Below, piece after piece: positions 34,195 to 42,145 of a stretch of DNA of 64,000 bases (position 1 is its first letter; the number at the start of each line of letters is the position of its first letter). The notes beneath the pieces are model-generated. The model had not been told where the DNA came from. It searched no databases and worked only from the letters and a program-made list of their open reading frames with translations. Both the position numbers and the translations under genes were made by a program. The stretch covers positions 7,318 through 71,317 of the forward strand of contig DBRR01000006.1 in the NCBI GenBank assembly GCA_002306055.1. The letters are read 5' to 3'. Source of the DNA: Anaerolineaceae bacterium UBA1363. GTDB taxonomy: Bacteria > Chloroflexota > Anaerolineae > Anaerolineales > Anaerolineaceae.

Positions 34195-34290
34195 TGAATG
34201 ACATCGATCAGGAAGGTGAGGGTGAATCCGGTTTCGCCCTGTGGACTTGATCCAGTAACGTAGATAAGATCCCCTCACCTTTTTTTCACA
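34195..34290 (+). ncRNA. Candidate bridge (seek) RNA of the IS110 element
   Basis: In the 5' non-coding end of the element, where IS110-group bridge RNAs lie. AAGGTGAGGG (34213-34222) pairs perfectly with CCCTCACCTT (34272-34281), followed by seven T. The enclosed loop contains TCGCCCT (34234-34240), identical to the left flank plus core (34157-34163), as expected for a left target guide; CTTG (34246-34249) could pair with CAAG of the right flank (35437-35440). The exact RNA ends are unknown, and the donor loop may lie further on, towards 34416. Confidence 0.5.
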
Positions 34291-34416
34291 AAGATCGGAC
34301 GGTATCTGAAGCCTCTCTAAGATATGAAATGGACGAGATGAGCTTGCATTCACAAGGATGATCCAATGGATGCGCCTGACCGATGCTAAACATAGTTTAC
34401 AGAAAAGAGGTACAGA

Positions 34417-35397
34417 ATGTCAAATATATTAGGTATCGACGTCTCCAAGGATAAGCTTGACCTGGTTCTGCTCAATGAGAAGGGCAAGTTCCATAAGGTA
34501 ATTAGCAACGATCCGGCTGGTTTCAAAACGCTGGATCAATGGCTGATCAGCCGACATATCGACCGGGTACACGTTTGCCTGGAAGCCACCGGACAATATG
34601 GGGACGAGGTCAGCGAGTATCTTTACGCACAAGGCCATGACGTCAGTGTGGTCAATCCAGCTCGCATCAAACGTTATGGGGAAAGCAAGCTGCACCGCAA
34701 TAAGACGGATAAGGCGGATGCTGACCTGATTGCCGAGTTTTGTCTGAAGGAGAAACCTGCTCTCTGGGAGCCTCTCAGCCCCGATTTGAAGCATCTAAGG
34801 GCACTTGTGAGGCGTTTGATTGATTTGCAGGCTAATTACCAACAGGAAGAAAACCGCTTGTCGAGTGGCGAGAAGGATGCCTGGGTTATCCAGGATCTAT
34901 CCGGCCATGCAGAGTACTTGAAAGCACGCATCCAAGCCACTGAAGAAGAGATCCAAAACTTCATCAACCAGACACCTGGCCTGAAGGCAAAGCAGGATCT
35001 TTTGGTTTCCATTCCTGGAGTTGGCAAGAAATCCTCTGCCAGATTATTGGCTGAACTTGGGGAGATCAGCGGCTTTGAAAATGCGCCACAATTAGCTGCT
35101 TATGCCGGTCTCAATCCAAAGGGCTTTAGTTCAGGCTCATCCGTGCACAAGAAAACTCGTATCTCCAAACAAGGCCGCAGCGAATTGCGTGCCTGTCTGT
35201 ATATGCCAGCCATTGTGGCAATGACACACAATCCCGTGGTCCGGGCTTTGAAAGAACGCTTGCAAAAGAAACAGCTCCCCACCATGGCAATTGTTGTGGC
35301 TTGCATGCGAAAGTTGTTGCACATTGTTTATGGTGTTTTGAAGTCTCAGATGCCTTTTGATCCTGATTATGACCGCCAATTCAATTATTCAGCTTGA
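34417..35397 (+). CDS. IS110 family transposase/recombinase
   Basis: 326 residues, apparently intact. N-terminal RuvC-like DEDD domain: ILGIDVSKDKLDLV with D8, VCLEATGQYGD with E56, and NKTDKADADLIAEF with D98/D101. C-terminal Tnp_20 domain: LLVSIPGVGKKSSARLLAEL, AAYAGLNPKGFSSGSSVHKK (conserved serine region) and SELRACLYMPAIVAMTHN. AAAAGAGG precedes the ATG. The enzyme recombines donor and target DNA guided by a bridge RNA in this family. Full length and without frameshift, so the element may be active. Confidence 0.95.
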   Translation: MSNILGIDVSKDKLDLVLLNEKGKFHKVISNDPAGFKTLDQWLISRHIDRVHVCLEATGQYGDEVSEYLYAQGHDVSVVNPARIKRYGESKLHRNKTDKADADLIAEFCLKEKPALWEPLSPDLKHLRALVRRLIDLQANYQQEENRLSSGEKDAWVIQDLSGHAEYLKARIQATEEEIQNFINQTPGLKAKQDLLVSIPGVGKKSSARLLAELGEISGFENAPQLAAYAGLNPKGFSSGSSVHKKTRISKQGRSELRACLYMPAIVAMTHNPVVRALKERLQKKQLPTMAIVVACMRKLLHIVYGVLKSQMPFDPDYDRQFNYSA

Positions 35398-35454
35398 CTT
35401 TCAAGACGGTATCTACGGGCACTATGTCGCGCCCTACAAGCCGAATTGATTATT

Positions 35455-35520
35455 ATTCAGGTTTTCTGGGAGACCGTGCGGTCAAAATCCTCGCGCGGTT
35501 GGGAGACTGCCGAGAACGGA
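35455..35520. repeat. Diverged copy of the dispersed repeat
   Basis: Contains GGGAGACCGTGCGGTCA and CGCGCGGTTGGGAGACTG, related to the units at 27661-28083. It lies between the IS element and the SbcD-like gene. Confidence 0.45.
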
Positions 35521-35552
35521 GCTTGGTTCAGTATTGTGGGTTGCCCATACAT

Positions 35553-35558
35553 TATAAT
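35553..35558 (+). promoter_or_regulatory. Leaderless-type -10 box
   Basis: TATAAT ending exactly 6 nt before the ATG at 35565; no ribosome binding site. Confidence 0.5.
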
Positions 35559-35564
35559 TAGCCC

Positions 35565-36797
35565 ATGATCAAACTCCTGCACTTTGCTGATGCCCATATC
35601 GACATGGCCAACTACGGCCAGCACGACGCCGTCACCGGACTTCCACAACGTGTGGTGGATTTCTTGAAATCTCTGGACTTCATCGTCGACACTGCCATCA
35701 GCGAAAAGGTCGACCTGGTCATTTTCGCTGGCGACACCTACCGCGACCGTTCACCAGCGCCGACTTTCCAGCGTGAGTGGGGCAAACGCATCATGCGCCT
35801 TTCACGCGCGAAGATCCCGACTCTGCTGCTTATAGGCAACCACGATGTCTCCCCCTCGCAGTATCGCGCGCATGCCATCCAGGAGTTTGACACGCTCAGT
35901 CCGGATTATATTCACGTTGTCAGCTCCCTCAAGTTGCTCAGCCCGAAAGATCTCGATGGCGTACCGGTTCAGGTGGTTGCCATCCCCTGGATAACGCGTT
36001 CTGGAATATTGGCGTCTCTGACAGCGGACTCTTCCAACGAGGAAAACCCCCAGGAACTGATTGAAAAGGCATTGAGTGATTGGCTAAATCAGACCATTTC
36101 GAATCTTGACCCCAGTCTTCCAACCATTCTGACCGCGCATGCTTCGATTGCCGGGGCAAAGTTTGGCAGCGAGAAAACTGTCAAAATCGGTCGGGATGTC
36201 GTCCTGCCGCCTGGCTTGGTGGCAAATCCAGCGCTGGATTACGTGGCGCTGGGGCACATTCACCGCTACCAGGATCTCAACCAAGGATCGCATCCACCGG
36301 TGGTGTATCCAGGTTCAATTGAACGCGTGGATTTTGGGGAGATCAATGAAGGTAAGGGTTTCATCATCGCTGAGATTGAAAAGGGTCAAACAAATTACCG
36401 CTGGCAGCAGCTGCCTATCCGGCGTTTTCTGGATTATTGGGTTGAACTGGATGATCTGCTGGGTGTCAATGAAAAAATCATGGCGGCATTGCCGGCAAGT
36501 GAAGAGCTGACAGACGCAATTGCACGGTTGACGCTCGTGTACCCAAGCGACCTGGAAACCTTGATCGATGAAGCACGAATTCATGAACACTTTAAAAGCG
36601 CCTTTGCTTTTCAGCTGGTCAAGAAACCCATTTCCGAGGCGCGAACACGGCTTGGCGACAGCTTTGAAGCCAGCAGTATGAGCCCCGCGGAATTGCTGGA
36701 GGTCTACTGGAAACAGCAGCACATCGAGGATAAAGCCGAGCGCGATCGCCTGCAGAAACTGGCTGAGGAAATTATTGTCCAGTCACAGACCCAATAA
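35565..36797 (+). CDS. SbcD/Mre11-like exonuclease (metallophosphoesterase)
   Basis: 410 residues. Calcineurin-like phosphoesterase motifs are all present: FADAHIDM, VIFAGDTYRDRS, LLIGNHDVSPSQ, ILTAHASI and LGHIHRYQ, in the SbcD/Mre11 arrangement, followed by a capping and C-terminal region of about 150 residues. It would act as a Mn-dependent DNA nuclease in repair, normally with an SbcC/Rad50 ATPase. No sbcC gene is adjacent in the window, which is unusual for this family. The -10 box position predicts a leaderless mRNA. Confidence 0.87.
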   Translation: MIKLLHFADAHIDMANYGQHDAVTGLPQRVVDFLKSLDFIVDTAISEKVDLVIFAGDTYRDRSPAPTFQREWGKRIMRLSRAKIPTLLLIGNHDVSPSQYRAHAIQEFDTLSPDYIHVVSSLKLLSPKDLDGVPVQVVAIPWITRSGILASLTADSSNEENPQELIEKALSDWLNQTISNLDPSLPTILTAHASIAGAKFGSEKTVKIGRDVVLPPGLVANPALDYVALGHIHRYQDLNQGSHPPVVYPGSIERVDFGEINEGKGFIIAEIEKGQTNYRWQQLPIRRFLDYWVELDDLLGVNEKIMAALPASEELTDAIARLTLVYPSDLETLIDEARIHEHFKSAFAFQLVKKPISEARTRLGDSFEASSMSPAELLEVYWKQQHIEDKAERDRLQKLAEEIIVQSQTQ

Positions 36798-36852
36798 CGT
36801 TATCCCCAGAATTTCAGACCAAACTGAGTTATAAGGACAATCCGGTCATGTT

Positions 36853-37566
36853 TTACGGCGTCCACTCATCGTGGATAATTGCTGACAAGTAATAAGCACC
36901 GTCCCCGCTCTGCTGGAAACCCAGGCGCAGCGATTGCCAGTCCAGGTAGCCATAGGCTTCTGTTCCCGGTTGGAAATACTCAACGTAATGCCCATCCGGG
37001 TAAACCTCGGCAAAGTTATCAATGGTGTTGCTGGCTTTTCGCGAGGGATCCAGCAAGAGCCCCCACTCCTGAGCAGGGGTTTGGCTGGTGACGTACTCAG
37101 GCCAATACTCCGCAACGGTAAGGTTTATGTCCATTCCGCTGCCTGCCTGCACACCCCAGTGGTAGATTTCCTGATCGCTTCCGAATGCAGCCACCTGTTC
37201 TCTGGTGAAGACCAGGTCCTTGTCCACGTTGATATAGCCATATGGAGAGATCCGCACACCAAGTTCGGGGTGAATGAAAGCCGCCAGTGCGGCAAAATCT
37301 TGACTCTGCAGGAGTGGCAGGATTTCAGCAGCCAGACCTTCAAAAGTATCTTTAACGGGCTCCAGCGGGCAAATCGTGCTTTCAAAGCTGGCTATTTGGG
37401 TTGAAAGAGCATTATTTTGCTCCTGAGCAGCCAACAGCTGGTCTGAAAGCAATTGGTTTTGCTGCCTTAGTTGCTCAAGTTCGGTACTTTCGCTCGGGGC
37501 AGCCACCACGCAGCCTGTCAACATCAGAATGAATACGATCAAAAAGGAAAAAAGTTTCTTGTTCAT
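36853..37566 (-). CDS. Putative lipoprotein with coiled coil
   Basis: 237 residues. Lipoprotein signal peptide LFSFLIVFILMLTGC, then a coiled coil (ELEQLRQQNQLLSDQLLAAQ) and a globular domain of about 165 residues rich in aromatic residues (HPELGVRISPYGYINVDKDL, GSDQEIYHWGVQAGSG). GGAGG precedes the ATG. No family was recognised; the globular part is reminiscent of small secreted NTF2-like or SnoaL-like folds, but this is not firm. Confidence 0.75.
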   Translation of the reverse strand: MNKKLFSFLIVFILMLTGCVVAAPSESTELEQLRQQNQLLSDQLLAAQEQNNALSTQIASFESTICPLEPVKDTFEGLAAEILPLLQSQDFAALAAFIHPELGVRISPYGYINVDKDLVFTREQVAAFGSDQEIYHWGVQAGSGMDINLTVAEYWPEYVTSQTPAQEWGLLLDPSRKASNTIDNFAEVYPDGHYVEYFQPGTEAYGYLDWQSLRLGFQQSGDGAYYLSAIIHDEWTP

Positions 37567-37698
37567 GGTTCCTCCGGATTGGGCGCAGAATTACACCTAT
37601 TGTACTTAAGACGGAATCTCGGGCAAAATGTTCCAAGACAGCCGGATTGAAAACATATGAAACAAAGCCTTCTGTTTCTACTTTTGCACGGTTTGATC

Positions 37699-38568
37699 TT
37701 ATGGCAGTTCGCTGAAGCGGATCGCATCCAGCATGCGTGCCAGGCGAACGGTCTCCCTTACGTCGTGCACCCGCAGAATGTCGGCGCCGTGCAGCACGCC
37801 CCAGGCGTTCGCGGCCAGGCTGCCCTCCAGGCGTTCGCCTTGCGGCAAATTGAGCGTGTGCCCAATAAAACCTTTGCGAGAAACTCCCAGCAGGATCGGG
37901 AAGCCCAATTCGCGCAGCTCGTCAATATGCTTGAGCAGGAATAGGTTTTGCTCGATAGTCTTACCAAAACCGATCCCGGGATCGATGATGATTTTGTCTG
38001 GGCTTACGCCTGCATCAATCGCCGACTCAGCAGCTTCTGCCAGCCAGTTCCGCACCTCGGTGACGATGTCTTCATACCTCACACCCTCATAACGTCCGCC
38101 GAGCTCGCTTGTGACTACCTGTGCGCCTTGCGTGCGATTATGCATCAGGATTGCGGTTGCACCTGCCTCGGCTACCGTACCCGCCATGGCTGGGTCATAC
38201 CGAAAAGCCCAGATGTCATTGATGATGTGTGCGCCTTCTGCCAGGCAGACCCGGGCGGTTTCAGCTTTGTAGGTATCAATCGAGAGGATGACGTTCGGCA
38301 TCTCTTCGCGTAAGGCTCTCACCACTGGCAACATCCGGCTCAGTTCCTCATCCACACTGATTGCTGTTGCGCCAGGGCGAGTGGATTCTGCGCCCAGGTC
38401 GAGAATGTCACAGCCATCCTGGATGAAGTGCTCCGCCTGCAGCAGTGCTGTGCGGATGTAGTCGCGTTCTCTGAGCAGTCCATCGCCCGAGAAGCTGTCC
38501 GGGGTGATGTTGATGATGCCCATGATATAGGTTTTTTTGCCGAGTTCTGGTAGCAGTTCATTTTTCAT
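37699..38568 (-). CDS. folP: Dihydropteroate synthase
   Basis: 289 residues. Condenses p-aminobenzoate with 6-hydroxymethyl-dihydropterin pyrophosphate. TIM-barrel motifs: MGIINITPDSFSGDG, LDLGAESTRPGATAIS, ILSIDTYKAETAR, HIINDIWAF, ILMHNR, IIDPGIGFGKTIEQN, LLGVSRKGFIG. The ATG at 38568 has GAGGTG upstream; the in-frame GTG at 38574 overlaps this site. It follows the LysM lipoprotein stop by only 7 nt on the minus strand, so they are probably one transcript. folK is elsewhere (5456-5935). Confidence 0.96.
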   Translation of the reverse strand: MKNELLPELGKKTYIMGIINITPDSFSGDGLLRERDYIRTALLQAEHFIQDGCDILDLGAESTRPGATAISVDEELSRMLPVVRALREEMPNVILSIDTYKAETARVCLAEGAHIINDIWAFRYDPAMAGTVAEAGATAILMHNRTQGAQVVTSELGGRYEGVRYEDIVTEVRNWLAEAAESAIDAGVSPDKIIIDPGIGFGKTIEQNLFLLKHIDELRELGFPILLGVSRKGFIGHTLNLPQGERLEGSLAANAWGVLHGADILRVHDVRETVRLARMLDAIRFSELP

Positions 38569-38575
38569 ATTCACC

Positions 38576-39574
38576 TCAGGGAATGGTTGCGTGCGCTTCT
38601 ACGAATAATTTCATTTCTGCAATCTCCCCTTGTATGGCATAAATTCTAAAATTGAATGTAATGGAGCCACTGGTGGAGAGCGGAACTTCTGCCTCCCAAC
38701 GGCGCAGCCCAAGCACCTGTCCGTTGGAGTCGTAAACCACCCCTAAAACCCAAACGTAGTCTGCCTCCCCTTCCGGTATGGTCACTTTGCCTGCTGCTTC
38801 CGCAAAGCCCGTGCCGTCAGCAATGACAGGCGGCTCTGTTGCGATTTTTGCTTCCAGGTAGCGCGTATCATCCGGCATCACTGGCAGCCAATCCAATATC
38901 TGAGCACTGATTTCAAAGCTTTCCGGGACAGGTGAAGGGAAGTAAGCTACGGCGGGTATCGTCTGCTGGGCTGGCAGGATGTTGAGCGGCAGAATGCCGT
39001 CCATCTCCAGCGTGGTCGCGTTGGCATCGGTGAGCGTGAAGCGGACGGATGGATTTTCCACGGGGGACTGGCTGAGGTTTTCAAGCTGAGCGAAGCAGTA
39101 AGCGCCTCCAAGCGCGTCCCGGTAACAGACTGGTGCCATGGCCAGGCGAAGCGGACTGAAGGGGTCTGGCGTTTGGGTGGGGGTTTCCTGGCTGGCATTG
39201 GCTAAAGGCGGCGTAGGCGTGATCGGGATGATCAGCACCGTTCCAACGCTCATCAAATTGGGGATCACGGTCGGGTTGGCGGCTTTGAGCGCGTCCAGCG
39301 AGATGCCGTATCTCAACGCTACACCAAACATGTCGTCTTTTTCGGTGACGGTGTAAGTGACCGGTGCAGGCGTTGGAGTGAGGGTGGGGGTGAGGGTGGG
39401 GGTTGGCGCAAGCGTATTGGTCGGACGAGGTGTGACGCTGGGGTTAAGCGCAATTACGGATGTGTTTGTCGGTAGTGGGACGATCGTAGGCAGACTGACA
39501 TCCCCCGGCATGCAGCCTGCCAAAGCCAGGGCAAAAAAAGCCAACCAGATTAACAAGCCAAGTTTCCACTTCAT
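38576..39574 (-). CDS. LysM-domain lipoprotein
   Basis: 332 residues. Lipoprotein signal peptide (KLGLLIWLAFFALALAGC), a Thr/Pro-rich linker, a LysM domain (VTYTVTEKDDMFGVALRYGI, then LDALKAANPTVIPNLMSVGT) for peptidoglycan or glycan binding, then about 190 residues of beta-sandwich-like sequence with FxIxAQILDWLP and GQVLGLRRWEAEVPLSTSGS. Minus-strand TATAAT (39587-39582) ends 7 nt before the ATG at 39574, so the mRNA may be essentially leaderless; the ATG at 39583 overlaps the -10 box and is unlikely. Confidence 0.82.
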   Translation of the reverse strand: MKWKLGLLIWLAFFALALAGCMPGDVSLPTIVPLPTNTSVIALNPSVTPRPTNTLAPTPTLTPTLTPTPAPVTYTVTEKDDMFGVALRYGISLDALKAANPTVIPNLMSVGTVLIIPITPTPPLANASQETPTQTPDPFSPLRLAMAPVCYRDALGGAYCFAQLENLSQSPVENPSVRFTLTDANATTLEMDGILPLNILPAQQTIPAVAYFPSPVPESFEISAQILDWLPVMPDDTRYLEAKIATEPPVIADGTGFAEAAGKVTIPEGEADYVWVLGVVYDSNGQVLGLRRWEAEVPLSTSGSITFNFRIYAIQGEIAEMKLFVEAHATIP

Positions 39575-39581
39575 TTTTTGC

Positions 39582-39587
39582 ATTATA
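39582..39587 (-). promoter_or_regulatory. Leaderless-type -10 box
   Basis: TATAAT on the minus strand ending 7 nt before the ATG at 39574 of the LysM lipoprotein. Confidence 0.5.
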
Positions 39588-39621
39588 CACCGCCGCCAGA
39601 AACTCCATTTTAGGTCTGGGA

Positions 39622-39771
39622 TCAATCCGGTATAGGCAGAACAGCTGTGGCTTCCATCCAGTCCACGATGGCTTCCACCGCCTTGGGGAGGTCGTTATCG
39701 CTCACATCAACGCGCAAAACAGGCAGCCAGGTTCGGTAAATTTCAAGTGTCTTTTTTCTCCAAGCGCGAAG
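39622..39771 (-). pseudogene. Possible 3' remnant of a degraded gene
   Basis: A 49-codon open stretch without a start, ending in a stop at 39622-39624, that reads like a protein C terminus (IYRTWLPVLRVDVSDNDLPK, then AVEAIVDWMEA). It begins right after an in-frame TAA. No family is named; real protein sequence is suggested by the composition only. Confidence 0.3.
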
Positions 39772-39876
39772 TTATTCAACCCGCGCTCCCAAGGGTAGTT
39801 GGTGAAAGTGCACTATTCTGCTGAAATCAGAGGAGAGTGATAGCGGTACTTTCGCGGACCAGTAGAACGGGGGTGA

Positions 39877-40062
39877 TCATTCAGCCCAAGGGCAATTTCC
39901 GTCTTGGATGAAGGACTCGCGACGTCCAGGATAACTTTCGACGTAAGCTTGGATATGGATTTCCTTTCTGGCAGGGTAATAGTATTGGACAAGAAAGTCG
40001 AAACAAACGCGGTTCAATTCACATTCCACAAAGTACCCCAAACTACACATGATTGGGTACAA
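39877..40062 (-). pseudogene. Possible gene remnant opposite the surE start
   Basis: 61-codon minus-strand frame with unusually protein-like sequence (LNRVCFDFLVQYYYPARKEI, then HIQAYVESYPGRRESFIQ). It overlaps the surE -10 box on the other strand. It may be a leftover of a degraded gene, like the fragment at 39622-39771. Not recognised. Confidence 0.3.
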
Positions 40063-40063
40063 T
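40058..40063 (+). promoter_or_regulatory. Leaderless-type -10 box for surE
   Basis: TACAAT ending exactly 6 nt before the ATG at 40070. Confidence 0.5.
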
Positions 40064-40069
40064 CCAAGT

Positions 40070-40882
40070 ATGACACAACAAAAACGACCTCAAATCCTCC
40101 TGACGAATGACGATTCAATCAATTCACCCGGGCTGTGGGCAGCTGCGGAAGCGCTTTCGGACCTCGGGTTCGTCCATGTGGTTGCGCCGAGTGTGCAGCA
40201 GACATCGATGGGGCGGGCTCTTCCGCGCGACACGGACGGTCAAATCCGCCCGCAAAAGTTGTTGGTGCACGGAAAAGAGTGGGAAGTGTATGGCGTGGGC
40301 GCAACTCCAGCTCAGGCCGTGCTGCATGGCATGTTGGAAGTGATGGGGTTCCCACCGGATCTGTTGGTGTCGGGTATCAACTACGGAGAAAACCTGGCAT
40401 CGGGGATCACGGTGAGCGGCACTGTTGGTGCGGCGCTTGAAGGGGCTTCGATGGGGATCCCCGCCCTGGCCGTTTCACTGCAGACTCCGATAACAGAGCA
40501 TTTTGACCTCTCGGATCGGGTTGACTTCTCAGTGGCAGCCTGGTTCACCCGCTTTTTTGCTGAGAAACTCCTGTTAAAGAAAATGCCCTTCGATGTGGAT
40601 GTGCTTAAGGTCGATATACCCTCTGGAGCAACTCCAGAAACACCCTGGGTGGTGACGCGTCAATCCCGTCAGCGGTATTTTTACGCGAAACCGAAAGATC
40701 CTTCCATCAATGAAGGTTCACGGAACATGGGATATGAGGTGCGCGTTGATAAGGAAAGTCTGGAAGAGGATGGAGATCTGAAGACTGTGATTGTGGACGG
40801 GAAGGTATCAGTGACACCAATTAGCCTGGACTTGACCTCGCGGGTGGATCTGCACGATTTTAGACGGTTACTGGAATCTTAA
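40070..40882 (+). CDS. surE: 5'/3'-nucleotidase SurE
   Basis: 270 residues. Mg-dependent nucleoside monophosphate phosphatase. Signature ILLTNDDSINSPGLWAAAEA (NDDS replaces the usual NDDG), then HVVAPSVQQTSMG, and LLVSGINYGENLASGITVSG followed by TVGAALEGASMGIPALAVS. The ATG at 40070 is chosen because the SurE core begins a few residues later; an in-frame ATG at 40049 lies upstream of the -10 box. No ribosome binding site; predicted leaderless. Confidence 0.94.
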   Translation: MTQQKRPQILLTNDDSINSPGLWAAAEALSDLGFVHVVAPSVQQTSMGRALPRDTDGQIRPQKLLVHGKEWEVYGVGATPAQAVLHGMLEVMGFPPDLLVSGINYGENLASGITVSGTVGAALEGASMGIPALAVSLQTPITEHFDLSDRVDFSVAAWFTRFFAEKLLLKKMPFDVDVLKVDIPSGATPETPWVVTRQSRQRYFYAKPKDPSINEGSRNMGYEVRVDKESLEEDGDLKTVIVDGKVSVTPISLDLTSRVDLHDFRRLLES

Positions 40883-40921
40883 TAACCCCGGTTGTTTCAA
40901 CCATGAAAGAGTTCAAAACGC

Positions 40922-41992
40922 CTAAATATTGAAGCGTATCTCGATGATGTCGCCATCTTCGATGATGTAATTCTTGCCCTCGACGCGCAAGCGGCCTTTG
41001 TTACGGGCTTCGGCGGTGCTGCCGTAAGTGATCATGTCCTGGAAGGAGAGAATTTCCGCGCGGATGAAGCCCTTTTCCATGTCGGAATGGATGACGCCGG
41101 CAGCTTCACGAGCGTTGGCGCCTCTGCGCAGCGTCCAGGCATGGACTTCCTTCTCCCCGGCGGTAAAAAATGAGTGTACTCCCAGGAGATCATACGAGAG
41201 CTTGATCAAGCGCGACATGCTCGGCTCGGCGATGCCGTATTCCTCCAGAAAGATGGCAGCATCGGCAGGGTCAAGCGCGATAATATCCGCCTCGAGCTTG
41301 GCGGGTAGATGTACCACTTGTGTGTGCGGGTGAGGACTGGTGTAGTCCAAAGCGGGCTGGTCCTCAGACTGATTAAACACCACAATTTGCGGTTTGCGGC
41401 TGAGGAAGCCAAAACTCGAAAGGATTTTGTCCTCTTCGGGGGTAAATTCGTAATGGCGCAGGGGTAGTTCCTGGTTGAGTACTGCCTGCAATCGCTCAAA
41501 GAGGTCGATTTCAGCCTGAATGACATCACGCGGGCGGCTCACACCGCGCCGAAATTCTTCTTTTAGCCTTTCAAGGCGGCGTTCGACCATCACCAGATCG
41601 TTGAGAATGAACTCGGTATCCATCGTCTGAATATCGCGCAGGGGATTAACGCTGCCGGCGAGATGGGGAACGCTGGCATTTTCGAACTGGCGTACAACAT
41701 GCAGAAAACCATCCATTTGCGCGAGCTGATTGACCATCACTCCAGGCAAACCGGCACGACCCGCACTGCCATCGAGGCCAGCAATGTCGGCATAGGTGAC
41801 CTTGGCACGCACGATCTTCTTGGGGTGATAGATCTCGCAGAGCTGATCCACCCGCGGATCAGGCACATCCACCACGGAAGTGTGAACTTCCATCTGACCG
41901 GTGGACATGTCCGTCGGGATGTCAGCGCCCGTAAGTGCTTTGTAGAGAGTAGTTTTGCCTGATTGAGGCAGGCCGATGATTCCAAGTTGCAT
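40922..41992 (-). CDS. ychF: YchF/OLA1-type translation-associated ATPase
   Basis: 356 residues, normal for YchF. G1 loop GIIGLPQSGKTTLYKALTG, a G3-like region around VTYADIAGLDGSAGR, FLHVVRQFEN, base-specificity region VVFNQSEDQPA (N-x-x-E type, ATP rather than GTP), and the C-terminal TGS-like domain with LLGVHSFFTAGEKEVHAWTL, EKGFIRAEILSFQDMI and YIIEDGDIIEIRFNI. It binds ribosomes and is linked to stress responses. The P-loop differs from the usual LPNVGKST but keeps GK-T/S. Confidence 0.93.
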   Translation of the reverse strand: MQLGIIGLPQSGKTTLYKALTGADIPTDMSTGQMEVHTSVVDVPDPRVDQLCEIYHPKKIVRAKVTYADIAGLDGSAGRAGLPGVMVNQLAQMDGFLHVVRQFENASVPHLAGSVNPLRDIQTMDTEFILNDLVMVERRLERLKEEFRRGVSRPRDVIQAEIDLFERLQAVLNQELPLRHYEFTPEEDKILSSFGFLSRKPQIVVFNQSEDQPALDYTSPHPHTQVVHLPAKLEADIIALDPADAAIFLEEYGIAEPSMSRLIKLSYDLLGVHSFFTAGEKEVHAWTLRRGANAREAAGVIHSDMEKGFIRAEILSFQDMITYGSTAEARNKGRLRVEGKNYIIEDGDIIEIRFNI

Positions 41993-42145
41993 GGTGACTC
42001 CAAAAAGATAATAAAGGATTATACCGCAGCGGTTGAACAGATCATGCCAGGACTATGTTCAAACTGCCTGGATAATGTTTGGAAAAAAGTCGTTTTTCTG
42101 CATGATACAATCAAAAAGTACCTTCTAATCTTGTTTGGAGGAAGA

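Larger units (their letters stand above)
34162..35435 (+). mobile_element. IS110-family insertion sequence (proposed ends)
   Basis: About 1.27 kb containing an IS110 transposase and a 250-nt upstream non-coding region. Proposed ends are two CT dinucleotides: left 34162-34163, after CTCAATCTCGCC, and right 35434-35435, before ACAAGCCG. Removing the segment between them rebuilds TCAATCTCGCCCTACA, identical over 16 nt to the complement of an arm of the neighbouring palindrome (34012-34027 region). IS110 elements lack long terminal inverted repeats and use a short core, so this fits the family. The 10-mer GACGGTATCT occurs near both ends (34298-34307, 35405-35414). Confidence 0.75.
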
